A DNA stretch of 64,000 bases from Macrostomum hystrix (Eukaryota > Platyhelminthes > Macrostomidae). The notes under the pieces are model-generated. The model did not search any database. It saw only the letters and a list, made by a program, of their open reading frames with translations, and was not told the origin of the DNA. The stretch lies in the NCBI GenBank assembly GCA_950097015.1, contig CATNEN010000002.1, forward strand, positions 5,735,001 through 5,799,000, in the 5' to 3' direction. Position numbers and translations under genes: made by a program. Within the stretch, counting starts at the first letter, position 1. The number at the start of each line of letters is the position of its first letter. This document shows positions 1 to 10,370 of the stretch, one piece after another.

Positions 1-372
1 AGCAAGGGCTGCACCGAACTCAGCGCTCTGCTCCGAATAATTCAAAGCTGCCGTGTACAAATAGTGCGACGAGAACCAGATGTCGTCGTTTTTAAACACT
101 CCCAAACTATTTAGCCGCTTCATGGTGCGCACTGCGAACTGGGGATAGCCGAGGCTGTACAGGTGGCGAGCCAGGGCCGGCCTGTGCTCCTTGCAGTCAT
201 AGTACAGCTTGGAGATCTGCTTGCCACATTCGCACACTGTCTCCAGCTGTAGCTGGGCCTCTTCGCGCAACAGCTGAGCAACCAGGCGATCGCATATTGA
301 TTTGGCTTCCTCCAATCCAACACCGCTGAGCTGGCTGTGAGCCACCTGTGGCTCCGTGTCACTGTTGCTCAT
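1..372 (-). CDS. 5' part of an unrecognised protein-coding gene
   Basis: An open frame runs from an ATG at 372-370 on the minus strand to the window edge, giving 124 codons with no stop. A TAA lies in frame directly before the ATG, which supports this start. Third-position GC is high, as in the other real exons here. The product begins MSNSDTEPQVAHSQLSGVG and continues as a soluble, mostly alpha-helical segment. It is rich in Leu, Glu and Gln, with a Cys pair (CEC) near residue 48 and the stretch YSLGYPQFAVRTMKRLNSLG near residue 72. There is no signal peptide or membrane segment. I do not recognise the family; an armadillo- or TPR-like helical repeat protein is possible but unproven. The remainder lies upstream of base 1. 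Confidence 0.6.
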   Translation of the reverse strand, partial: MSNSDTEPQVAHSQLSGVGLEEAKSICDRLVAQLLREEAQLQLETVCECGKQISKLYYDCKEHRPALARHLYSLGYPQFAVRTMKRLNSLGVFKNDDIWFSSHYLYTAALNYSEQSAEFGAALA

Positions 373-489
373 TTACAACCCACTGAGCTGGCTGACAACA
401 ACGGAATGTGCTCCAACTGTGCTCAGGAAAACAGTGTCTGCAATTTTATATATATTCTCTTAACAACAGAAAGCCAATTCTATTTCCCC

Positions 490-588
490 CATGGGAAAAG
501 ACAATGCGGGTATTATAAATACCCCTACCTACCTCATGATAGCTTTCAAACCAAATGATCCATTTTTGTGAAAGTCTATCATATGCAT
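490..588. repeat. dispersed repeat copy (second copy at about 41388-41485)
   Basis: The stretch with CATGATAGCTTTCAAACC and TTTTTGTGAAAGTC matches 41388-41485, which reads CACGATAGCTCCCAAACC and TTTTCGTGAAAGTC in the same order and spacing. It also holds a palindrome at 508-524 (GGGTATT/AATACCC arms around ATA). It lies about 120-220 bp upstream of the minus-strand start at 372. Family unknown; the 41-kb copy follows directly after a tRNA-derived SINE tail, so it may be part of a longer SINE or of a related element. Confidence 0.5.
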
Positions 589-589
589 C

Positions 590-1483
590 AACATTTTCCC
601 AGTAAAATACAAGGGACAATATCTATAATAATAGCTGACACAATGCAGGACAATTTTTTAAGCAGTAAAATAATGCATAAATTACTCCAATGAGAATCTT
701 GATTCAGGAAGTAGTTTTATTGGATAGACTGTGAATAATTTAGCCAATTTTCTGGAATTTCATGGCAATTGGTTGAGTACATTGGGAGATACAAACAATA
801 AAATTGTGGGAATTTTTAAATACCCATGTCTAACCATGGGCTTCTTACTACTGTTGATAACAACCTCATTTTCAAACTGAATGAATCATACACCAAAATG
901 CCAGTAGCAATGTGCAAAAACATTTCTATTTGTTGTCTAAATAACACAGTACATTCATGCTGCATTATCTGAATTGCCCGAAAATGTTCTGACAACACTG
1001 AAAAACACTGAAAATGTTCAGTTTCCATATGTTAGCTACATTAAATCAAAGCAAATGTTGACAAAAAACTATATAGATTCTATAAATGCAAAATTGTATC
1101 CATGTCTATTGAGTTAGAGTAGATCATATTTAATCGTAATTCAATATTTACTTACTTTATAGTAAATTTTTAAGAACACAAAAGTAATCATTTGGTCTAT
1201 TATTTAATAAGCAAATGAAACATAGACAAATAAAATTTAGGCCATTTTTTTGTCTGGTGAAATGGACAAATAGCTATATATTTTATTCATCCAGTTAAAA
1301 AGGTAGAAATTATTTCAAATTATTTCTTTATCAGTAAGTAGTTTATTTGTATCACCCTTCATATCAATCACAAGAACCACTAGAATTAAAAAGATGTAAG
1401 TTAAAATCACTATGCAATTAAATTGATTTGTTTGTGGAACAGTACACTCAGAGATCTGAAATATAATCAATAGAAAATCTAGT
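590..1483. other. AT-rich intergenic stretch, nothing recognised
   Basis: No open frame with coding character, no RNA gene and no clear repeat seen on either strand. Confidence 0.5.
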
Positions 1484-2490
1484 GGGCAATCCTGAAGATT
1501 CCCGCATTAAATGATTTCATGCGCTTTTACACACATTCCAGCCATGGAATCATGGTAGGGCAACCTCTAGTACCCAGGACAATAGTGGATCCTCAAGAAG
1601 TTTAACCAACTTTTGAATTAGCTGAACTCAGCATCAACCATTGTGAATTGACAGCACTAACTGGTGAGACAGACATCCAGTGGCTGGCCAAGTAGCCTAT
1701 GGGGTTCTGCAAAACAATAGGGACTGTGAGCAATGCCCCAACACACCTTATGTCATTCCAAAGGCGGGCTGGTCCAACGGTCAATCCGGTGTTGCTCCTT
1801 CTTCCAAGGCAGTCACATGAAAGCTCCATTAGAACTTTAAGAAAAAAGTTCTGTAAAAGTTCGTAAAAGCACATGAAATAAATTAACTCGGGAATCTTCA
1901 GGATTGCCATCCCATAGTCCGGATCATGCTGGACTTACGCCGGAGGAAAAATCCAACATTTTTTGGCACTTACGCCAGACTTACGCCAACCAAAAAAGGT
2001 CCCTCTGACTTACGCCACCCAAAAAAAGGTCCTTCACAAATCATGTTAATCGGTGATTAATTAAATTCAGAAGTTGCAACTGTTTAAAAATCTCACAAGT
2101 TGCAAATTCTGAATCAAGTATCAAAGTAAGCATCTTAAAGCTAAAAAAACTTTTGCTATCCTACAATAGATATTCTGCTATCTAATTTATATGAACTGCA
2201 ATATTTTAATGAACTTTGTTTTAATGCTGCTCCTAATTAATGCAAACATCATAATTAACGCAAATTTGTTATGTTCTATAGTGATACATTTGATCGTGGA
2301 TGATCTCATTTGTGCTAACATTTACGCCACTTGATTTATGCCATGTACTTACGCCAAGCACTTACGCCAAGGCACATTTTGGCCTATACTTACGCCAAGC
2401 ACTTACGCCAGCCTCCGATCCCAAACCAGATTTACGCCGGAGATCTCCGGCGTAAACGACATGATCCGGACTATGGTTGCCATCTACATC
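1484..2490. mobile_element. inverted-repeat element (MITE-like), interrupted by a second element
   Basis: The left arm at about 1486-1530 (GGCAATCCTGAAGATTCCC onward, through ATGCGCTTTTAC) reappears inverted at about 1862-1908, ending GGGAATCTTCAGGATTGCC. The arms are about 46 bp and imperfect. The body between them is about 330 bp and has no transposase. The right end was split by the element at 1912-2476, so its last bases continue at 2477. I could not define a clean target duplication for this outer element. Confidence 0.6.
1912..2476. mobile_element. nonautonomous hAT-type DNA transposon (MITE)
   Basis: Perfect 17-bp terminal inverted repeats CCATAGTCCGGATCATG (1912-1928) and its reverse complement (2460-2476) are flanked by an 8-bp direct duplication TTGCCATC (1904-1911 and 2477-2484). 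An 8-bp target duplication with short inverted termini is the hallmark of hAT elements, although P-type elements also make 8 bp. The element is 565 bp with no transposase. Near both ends it carries many copies of CTTACGCC or TTTACGCC, and the similarity of the ends continues into ACGCCGGAG. It sits inside the right arm of an older inverted-repeat element. Confidence 0.8.
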
Positions 2491-4620
2491 TAGTGATACC
2501 AAATCAAAAATGCATGCTGGAAATTTTAGACATAAAGCATGTGACTTGTTGCTTGTGATGATTTTAAGTTATTTTCATATTATTAACTTAGGCCAATTAA
2601 AATAAGTTAGGCAGGGCTAGGCATGCATACTCATAGTCATAGGCCTAGTCATTGTACTATTGATTAGGAGTCAACAAGGGCAAGACCATGTAGCAATGCA
2701 ATTTTCTCATATGAATAATTGACCATAAATGTAGACTATTACATTCAAAATTAACTTAAAAATTGAGGCCTAAGATTTATAGAAATCACATAAGTGGCTT
2801 TGCTAACCAAACTATCTTGTTATTTATATTGTAGCTATATAAAAACATTACACAATGCCAAATGGTTTTAATCAAATATGTCTCTGTATAGAAAGTTTAT
2901 AAGTTGCTAGGAATATATAAAACGATGCGAAATAGTTGCGACTTACAATAAAAAATATGACAACTTTAAGATAAGATTTTTTCGACACTGCTGATTTTAT
3001 GTAGCTACTAAGTTCGGAGCGCGAACTCGAAGCCGGCTTATGCGTAATTACATTTGAACACTAGTAATGCAATAATTATTTAATAAAAAATCGAGTATAT
3101 AGAAAAGAGCTTTTTCAATTTGAATTTTAACTTTCTCTAGAAAGCATTTATAATTTGGTTTTGTTTAAGTACTGAACAATTGTTGAAGTTACGCATTTTA
3201 AGTTTCATTTTCCAAAAATCATTTTTTCGTCTGGTTATTTTACAAGTTACTTTATTTTTTAGCTTAGCCGCAATGCAACGGTCCAAAAATACTCAATGGA
3301 TTCATGGAAAGGCGAGGTTGCCTAAAAATTACTTCGCAATTACGATACAACTGAATTTGTTTCTTGAATCGTTTTTTTCATATTGTTTTTGCTTCTGTTG
3401 CACTACAGAAAATGCTATTATAACAAACTTTCGGAAGGCGATCATTCTTCAACATACTAGCATAATATATACTAACATACTTCGACAACAACGTTGTCTG
3501 CTGTGTTTAAAAATCTTGGTTCAAAAAAAGAACCAAGTAGACCTCATGAGTAGACCTCATGATATGCTTGTATGCTTATATTATCAGTTTTAAATGGCGA
3601 TCATTTATTTCAAAGCTACTTTTAATTGTTAACTAATCGTTTAACAATTTTTTTATTGGATTCATTTTTTTGTAAATGTTGTGTAAAGGTACGGGTATAA
3701 GATGTATCTCAAAATTTCAGATGTAAAAGTGGAGTTATCTGACTACAGAACTATTGGACTGAATACTAGTCTAAGTAATTAAACTTTATTCCCTCATATT
3801 AGCATTATTCTAGTGTTAGAAATGAACTTGAACTAGACCTAATATATTAATGACACTTAACTTTAAAGCTTTAAATTTTATAAAACTCTGCATAGCATTC
3901 CTAGCATACATGCGCAACCTTTTATTGCTCTATTTACGACTTAGTTTGCTCTCTTTTTCTCTCCCCTTTTTCCTTTTCTTCACGCCTTCCTTTTTTGTCC
4001 CTTGGTCCCCCCTTTAATTTTTTTGTGCTTGGTTGATTGGTTTTTGCGACTTACCTTGCTTGGCCCTCGTTTCACCTGGCCGGGTCGGCCAGGTGTTGCG
4101 CATGTATGATTCCTAGGTAGTTATTGCTTAGTCTTGTAAGTTGTAGCTAGCCACTTGTTGCTTGTTTTCTTGGCCCCTTTGACCATATTTTTGGACATTG
4201 TCATCACATTAAACCCAGAAAATCTAGGTGACTGAGTGACCAAAATTTGTGGACACTTATTCATCATACTTAAGAATCTAGCATTATTATGCATATTATT
4301 ACTGACTTCCAGTAACCAAGATGCATTAAGATTTTGCTGATGCCTTTCCCAAAAGTGCATGCAATTGGATGTCGATTCAAATGATCAAATCAAACTATAT
4401 CTCTAGACAATGTGACTATACTATGTCATTAAAATGTAAGTTAGGCCTATTATGTATTTTGTGTACAATTGCACAGAAAAGTAAAATGTGTTCTTTATAA
4501 AGTTAGTTTTATAAAAGAATAAAAGTTGATAATGTGGTATACTCGAACTGTTAGGAATGAGAGGCTAAGACACATAAAAATGTTGCTGATTTCATAATAA
4601 AATCTTCAAATAACTAATAA
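2491..4620. other. AT-rich intergenic stretch upstream of the zinc-finger gene
   Basis: No supported gene. The 137-codon open frame at 3180-3593 is low-complexity with AT-rich codons and is not called. One perfect 8-bp hairpin lies at 3515-3537 (CTTGGTTC, seven A, GAACCAAG). Unseen 5' exons or the promoter of the zinc-finger gene may lie here. Confidence 0.4.
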
Positions 4621-4638
4621 CTTCAGCTGACAGGAACA

Positions 4639-6484
4639 ATGACAGTAGACCTCATGTGCAACAACTGCAGAAAGCAGTTTGGTGAACTAGCAGGTTTTCT
4701 TCAGCACACAATTGAATGTATTCAGCCTGCATCAGCCATCTACGTCTGCTCAGTGTGTCAGCTGTTAACTAATAAAATGCCTCTAGTTGAGAAGCATTGC
4801 AAGCAGGCTCACAAAGGAAAGGTAAATAGTTGAATAATTTTGTTTCACTGTCACATCTATTTTTTAACTGTTTTGCGGTCTTTCAACAACAGGGCAGCAT
4901 GCAGCGCCACATGAACTTCAATGGCGAAGCATCAGCTTCATCGGCCAGTGGCGGAGGCGGTGTTCACGATGCACCAAGTGGCAGCAGGAAGCGGTGTCGT
5001 CAATCCCTGCCTGAGAAAATCGGCATCAATGTCGAAGAGGAGGAGGATGAATCAACCACCGTAGCTGCCACCGGCGACGGCGTTCAGAAGCCGCTAAAGC
5101 GTCGTCTGGTTGCTAGGCGACGCCAGGCAGAATCGGCAGCTCCGGCGCCAGAGCCACAAAAACAGCAGCAGCAGCAGCAGGCGTCAGGTTCAAGTTCTAA
5201 TGAAGTTCAACGCCGAACCCGCACCGCCAGCTCCAGCGGAGGCAGCGAGAGCTCCACCCCGGTGTCTGTGGCCTCTGCGGCTGTTGAAGGCAAACAGGAG
5301 CCGCCGCCACCACCACCGAAGCCATTGCCGCACCAGCCGCCTCCCAGACCGGCTGGCGCAGTCAGGCGAGCTCGCAACAATAGCAGCACCGACGATGACG
5401 AAGAAGAGAATGACGAAGCTGCTCAAGATCCGTTCGATGCGGCCTCTCTTATTGGCTTCGCGCCAATCACAGACCACCTTCGGGTGCGGGCCATTCGCTG
5501 CGGCGATCGCGTGTTTCCAGGCGATGGCGGCGGGCCTGGGCAGGCGTCCCCGACTGTGCGGCTGTACCAGGAGGGCTTGCAGGTTTGTCTAACCGGGGCT
5601 TCGGGTTCACTGGTTGCTAGGCTATGAATTTATTTAAAAAATGTTTACATGCAGAGCTTTCCTGCGAAAACAACGTCGCGTACTTAAACACGCCTTTGAA
5701 TACTTTAATTCGTAAAACACAGTTTTCAAAAGTTATACGATAAAGAACTTTAATATTTATATTTCTCCAAATTTAAAATCTTTCAAGACTGCTTAAAATT
5801 CTGCAGTTAAACAAAAAATTCTTTTTGTAGATTTGGTGATTAATTTTAAAAGCTGTAAAATATGAAAGGGGCAGCAGCCTTTAGATAAGCAGCTAGGTTA
5901 ATAGTTTAAAAGATCGAAGGAACCGCCTGTAGATAAGTAGCTAGGGCTGGTAGCTTGAAAGATCAAAGGGACCGCCTCTAGATAATTTGCTAGGTTAATA
6001 GTTTAAAATATCAATGGGACCGTCTGTAAATCAATATGTTAACTGTTTTTTAATGAATGCCGCTGCACAAAAGTTGTTTGATATTAAATACAGATCAAGC
6101 CGCTAGTTAATTATGCTTACATTTTCCCATTGCCCGCAGCTGCTCGTGGCCGGTCATAACCTGTTCTTCACCTATCGCATATTTTCCAACATCATTTTCG
6201 GCGAGTTCGGCTACAACTGCCTTGTCGGCTGCCTGTCCAAGTCGCACTTCGCCAGCCTCTGCCGCCGCTTCGATGTCAACCCGGAGACCTGCCAGCACGA
6301 CTGGCGCCTTCGGATCTGCCTTCGCCTGGCCAACGCCCTGTCCGTTGACCAGCTCAGCCAGTTGAGGCGCTGCGTTGCCAAGGAGCGCAGGAACATGTCC
6401 GACGGATTCGCTTTGAGGCGACTGCTGGTGCTGACGGAGGAATGGAGCCAACGGCTAGCCGTGACCATCGGGATGGCCGAGTGA
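4639..6484 (+). CDS. C2HC/C2H2 zinc-finger protein, three exons, 405 aa
   Basis: Exons are 4639-4821, 4893-5582 and 6140-6484. All three junctions are GT-AG and fall between codons, and the frame stays open. Residues about 7-27 form a C-x2-C-x12-H-x3-C finger and residues about 36-57 a C-x2-C-x12-H-x4-H finger. Residues 62-280 are disordered, Ser/Pro/Glu-rich, with a Gln run near 150 and Arg-rich patches (KRRLVARRRQ) that could be nuclear localisation signals. The last exon codes a compact 114-residue domain with six Cys and a hydrophobic start (LLVAGHNLFFTYRIFSNIIF) that I do not recognise. A nuclear nucleic-acid-binding role is inferred from the fingers. The frame is also open from an acceptor at 4626 to the ATG, so a further 5' exon or trans-splice site is possible. 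Confidence 0.7.
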
Positions 6485-6538
6485 CACTTGAATATAGCTG
6501 GGATTTACTGATTTCATGTGCTTGCTTTGCGTAGTCTG

Positions 6539-6606
6539 TCTGGCTATTACCCACCTGTATGTTGGCTATTACCCACCTGTATTTTGGTTATTACCCACCT
6601 GTATGT
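6539..6606 (+). repeat. short 22-bp repeat in the zinc-finger 3' UTR
   Basis: TGGCTATTACCCACCTGTAT recurs about three times directly after the stop codon, with a degenerate fourth copy. Confidence 0.6.
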
Positions 6607-6824
6607 TAACAATTACCTCTGTATTTTTTTTATGTTCTATAGTCCCAAATAGTTGAGTTGGTCCCATTAGGTGTTAATTTTAATACAACCCTATTAGATT
6701 TTAAATCACATTATTAGGATTTTATTATTACATAACCCTAGTGAATCGATCATAGCCAATGCATTTTTAGTGACTTTTGTACAACATGATGCTTCTACTG
6801 TGTTATATTTGCGTCTCTTTGATT

Positions 6825-6830
6825 AATAAA
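6825..6830 (+). terminator. AATAAA polyadenylation signal of the zinc-finger gene
   Basis: A canonical AATAAA lies 341 bp after the stop codon, just before the 28-bp repeat array begins. It is the first such hexamer downstream. Confidence 0.55.
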
Positions 6831-6913
6831 ATATACCACAACATTTGGTTTAAGCAAAGTTAAATTAAAAACCACCACAGACATGTGTAATACGAAGCAT
6901 TTCGGGTCTATGA

Positions 6914-8284
6914 AATTTGCTTGCCGAGCTTTGCTTGTGGATGTCTGCTTGCCGAGCTTTGCTTGTGGAAGTCTGCTTGCCGAGCTTTGCTTGTGGAAGT
7001 CTGCTTGCCGAGCTTTGCTTGTGGATGTCTGCTTGCCGAGCTTTGCTTGTGGAAGTCTGCTTGCCGAAGTTTGCTTTTGGAGGTCTGCTTGCCGAGCTTT
7101 GCTTGTGGAGGTCTGCTTGCCGAAGTTTGCTTGTGGATGTCTGCTTGCCGAGCTTTGCTTGTGGATGTCTGCTTGCCGAGCTTTGCTTGTGAAGGTCTGC
7201 TTGCCGAGCTTTGCTTGTGGATGTCTGCTTGCCGAGCTTTGCTTGTGGATGTCTGCTTGCCGAGCTTTGCTTGTGGATGTCTGCTTGCCGAGCTTTGCTT
7301 GTGGAGGTCTGCTTGCCGAGCTTTGCTTGTGGAGGTCTGCTTGCCGAGCTTTGCTTGTGGAGGTCTGCTTGCCGAGCTTTGCTTGTGGAAGTCTGCTTGC
7401 CGAAGTTTGCTTGTGGATGTCTGCTTGCCGAGCTTTGCTTGTTGAGGTCTGCTTGCCGAAGTTTGCTTGTGGATGTCTGCTTGCTGAGCTTTGCTTGTGG
7501 ATGTCTGCTTGCCGAGCTTTGCTTGTGGGGGTCTGCTTGCCGAGCTTTGCTTGTGGAAGTCTGCTTGCCGAGCTTTGCTTGTGGAGGTCTGCTTGCCGAA
7601 GTTTGCTTGTGGAGGTCTGCTTGCCGAGCTTTGCTTGTGGAAGTCTGCTTGCCGAGCTTTGCTTGTGGAGGTCTGCTTGCCGAGCTTTGCTTGTGGATGT
7701 CTGCTTGCCGAGCTTTGCTTGTGGATGTCTGCTTGCCGAGCTTTGCTTGTGGAGGTCTGCTTGCCGAGCTTTGCTTGTGGAGGTCTGCTTGCCGAGCTTT
7801 GCTTGTGGAGGTCTGCTTGCCGAGCTTTGCTTGTGGAAGTCTGCTTGCCGAAGTTTGCTTGTGGATGTCTGCTTGCCGAGCTTTGCTTGTGGGGGTCTGC
7901 TTGCCGAGCTTTGCTTGTGGAAGTCTGCTTGCCGAGCTTTGCTTGTGGAGGTCTGCTTGCCGAAGTTTGCTTGTGGAGGTCTGCTTGCCGAGCTTTGCTT
8001 GTGGAGGTCTGCTTGCCGAAGTTTGCTTGTGGATGTCTGCTTGCCGAGCTTTGCTTGTGGAAGTCTGCTTGCCGAGCTTTGCTTGTGGAGGTCTGCTTGC
8101 CGAGCTTTGCTTGTGGATGTCTGCTTGCCGAGCTTTGCTTGTGGATGTCTGCTTGCCGAGCTTTGCTTGTGGAGGTCTGCTTGCCGAGCCTTGCTTGTGG
8201 ATGTCTGCTTGCCGAGCTTTGCTTGTGGATGTCTGCTTGCCGAAGTTTGCTTGTGGAGGTCTGCTTGCCGAAGTTTGCTTGCCG
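6914..8284. repeat. minisatellite, 28-bp unit, about 49 copies
   Basis: Unit contains GTCTGCTTGCCGAGCTTTGC followed by TTGTGGAT. Each unit is itself a degenerate dimer of about 14 bp, since TGCTTG occurs twice. Two sites vary: GGA-T/A/G-GT, and CCGAGC versus CCGAAG. 28 is not a multiple of three and the unit lacks stops, so long frames stay open on both strands. These are not genes. Confidence 0.95.
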
Positions 8285-8825
8285 AACCTCAACTAAGCCT
8301 CCCTTTGTGCTCATATTATATTATTTGTACAAGACAAATGATCCACGTGTTGAACGTGATTAATGTATTTTATTATCTGGCACTACAGATTAAGTTATGG
8401 AAAAAAAGCTACGAACGTGCTCATTGCACATCTGAAAAAGCTTCTTTCAAAAAAAATTGAAAGAATTTTTAACTCATTTACTGATCGTTTGGCCATATCG
8501 AAATAATAAATTCAAAAGTTGGTAGTTCAATTGATAAAAAATAGTATAATACCTAGATAAATGTTCCGAAGAACGGTTGTGAATCGTGTTATTCTACAGT
8601 AAAAAGTACAATCTACTACAAGAACTCGTAAAATTCACTCAGTCCAAGTCTTCTTCTTCTCTCTCGCTCTAAAGCTGGGCCGTCTGTCTGTCTATAAATG
8701 ACAGCGTAGAGACAAAAGGTTCCAACCAATTTTCATCACACTAGTACCAATCTGATGCCAAATTTTCCTGAGATGGTTCTTAGGCCATGTCAGTAAGAAA
8801 GTTTTTCAATTAACCTTAATTTAAA

Positions 8826-8877
8826 GCAAAGTTCGGCAAGCTAATGAGTCGCAAGCAAACTTCCCGCAAGCAAACGT
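8826..8877 (-). repeat. degenerate inverted relic of the 28-bp repeat
   Basis: The plus strand reads GTTCGGCAAGC and, twice, CGCAAGCAAAC. The reverse complement (GCTTGCCGAAC, GTTTGCTTGCG) matches the core of the 28-bp array that ends at 8284, in opposite orientation about 550 bp away. Confidence 0.5.
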
Positions 8878-8885
8878 CGTACTCC

Positions 8886-9300
8886 CAAGCCCACGCATTT
8901 TTTCAGACACTAAAGTATCTACTTGCTGATAGTAATTATTGCTAATTATAGATGAAATGTAATAATTAATAATATAGGATATAGTCAAAAATTCTAACAA
9001 TAGCTTAATACTTTCTAGATTTTATTACATTAGCAACAACTTTAAACTCGAAGTAGAGAACCTCTTTAGCGTTACGAAGAGGAGAAAGAATAGTTTCTTT
9101 GGCTGTTGCTTTAACTTCCGAATGATCCGATATGTAGCGTAAAGTGTAATTTAAGCTGCACTTATCATCAACCACTCCACCAGCGATTCAAGTATAAAAA
9201 AGGAATACACATAATTGTAAAACAAAAAAAATTTTCTAACTCCCGAAAATCATAGAAATAAGAAAATAACGAGCCCTTTTACAATCGCAAATCAGCAAAA
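8886..9300. other. AT-rich spacer, nothing recognised
   Basis: No frame, repeat or RNA structure that I can support. The A-run at 9297-9303 is the pol III terminator of the tRNA gene that follows. Confidence 0.5.
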
Positions 9301-9308
9301 AAAGTTGT

Positions 9309-9380
9309 GCCCCGTGTGAGGATCGAACTCACGACCTTCAGATTATGAGACTGACGCGCTACCTACTGCGCTAACGAGGC
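9309..9380 (-). tRNA. tRNA-Met (CAT), elongator type
   Basis: The reverse complement is a complete 72-nt cloverleaf without CCA. The acceptor stem GCCTCGT pairs with ACGGGGC, the D arm reads TAGCGCAGTAGGTAGCGC, the anticodon loop is CTCATAA (anticodon CAT) and the T arm contains GTTCGATCC. The first pair G-C and T54 favour elongator over initiator Met. A run of seven T follows within 12 nt on the minus strand (9303-9297), a pol III terminator. There is no intron. The intact stems distinguish it from the tRNA-derived SINE heads elsewhere in the window. Confidence 0.93.
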
Positions 9381-9466
9381 CGCTGGCAAGTAAGCATTTT
9401 CGTTTTATTTTTAAATGTGGACCTATTTCCGGACTTCGGCTACCCACAGATCTTAAAGATGCCGAA

Positions 9467-10000
9467 TCAAATGCATTCAGGAAATTTACGAAAATCTTCG
9501 ATCAATTGGTTTATGCGAGAATTTGTGTTTCCGTGTCCCTGCACGGCCGGAAACATATGTCGGGCAAAGCACCCACTAGGTTCAGTGGGTTGCTTTGCGT
9601 CCTTGCGGCCCGTCAGCTGGTTGACTGCCGACCAAACTGCGCACTGCTTCTTGTCAGGACTTCTTGTCGATGATTTCACTGATAGCAGTCTCCACCTCAG
9701 AGCACAGACTTACCTGTGTGGCAGGCTGCACCATCGGCAGCGACATGGGTTGCGGAGTTGATGTTTCCGCTGTCCGCTACAGCAGCTGTCTCCGGCCTCT
9801 GCTTTCATCGCCTCGGTGAAGGTCATACAGAAACCACATCTCACAGTTGGATTCCGTAGGGCAATATCGCTTCGGTTGCTATCTCAGTGGTCGGGCTCGA
9901 GGGTCCTTCAGGTGCAGGACATAAAGCAGCCTGTGGTCCGCGACCGCACAGTGGGCTACCGTGTCGCAGTTGGTCACGCCCACAGATACTAGAATAACTT
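9467..10000 (-). mobile_element. decayed non-LTR retrotransposon (LINE) fragment
   Basis: The minus strand, read 5' to 3', first encodes VADHRLLYVLHL near 9950, resembling the SDH motif near the end of a LINE endonuclease. It then encodes KKQCAVWSAVNQLTGRKDA near 9640, resembling the spacer between endonuclease and reverse transcriptase in RTE/CR1-type elements. The two lie in different frames with stops between, so this is a dead copy. No reverse transcriptase catalytic motif is visible. The call rests on short motif resemblance. Confidence 0.4.
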
Positions 10001-10027
10001 TCTAGTATGATTCTGTGGTCACGCGAT
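9972..10027. repeat. imperfect hairpin
   Basis: ATACTAGA at about 9988 and TCTAGTAT at about 10003 face each other, and CCCACAGA and TCTGTGGTC continue the pairing outward. Role unknown; possibly the end of a small DNA element. Confidence 0.4.
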
Positions 10028-10370
10028 GCAGTCAGTGTTTGCAGAAAAACAAATTTTAAGCTGAAGCAAAAGAAAACCCTAATTAGCGTATGTCTGTACA
10101 TCAAGAAGTTATGTAAAAGTTGGGTCTGCATCTATATAATGATAATTAGTATATGTTTCTGGTGAGATGCTGTAAATGGCGCTAACTCAATTTAGTCGTA
10201 AAGGCGTTTTTTCTTAGAATAGAGAAGAAAAAACTGTTTTCTTAGAACAGTTATCCCACTTAGTTGTTAATTAATAAGAAGTTTCTGGCTTTGCTGCTCT
10301 TTCTTAATCATTTTTACTTTATAAAATTGCTTTTTAATAGGTCGTCTTTGTACAACGCAACAAACTGCAG

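Noticed and set aside
3180-3593. 137-codon plus-strand frame with hydrophobic stretches
   Set aside because: AT-rich, Phe/Leu/Ile-heavy codons typical of noncoding AT DNA; no recognisable domain or splice partners.
5110-5592. 160-codon and antisense frames inside the zinc-finger exon
   Set aside because: Shadow frames of the GC-rich coding exon 4893-5582.
6865-8460. Long overlapping open frames (up to 525 codons) on both strands
   Set aside because: They are translations of the 28-bp array, which contains no stop codon in several frames; there is no codon structure or domain.
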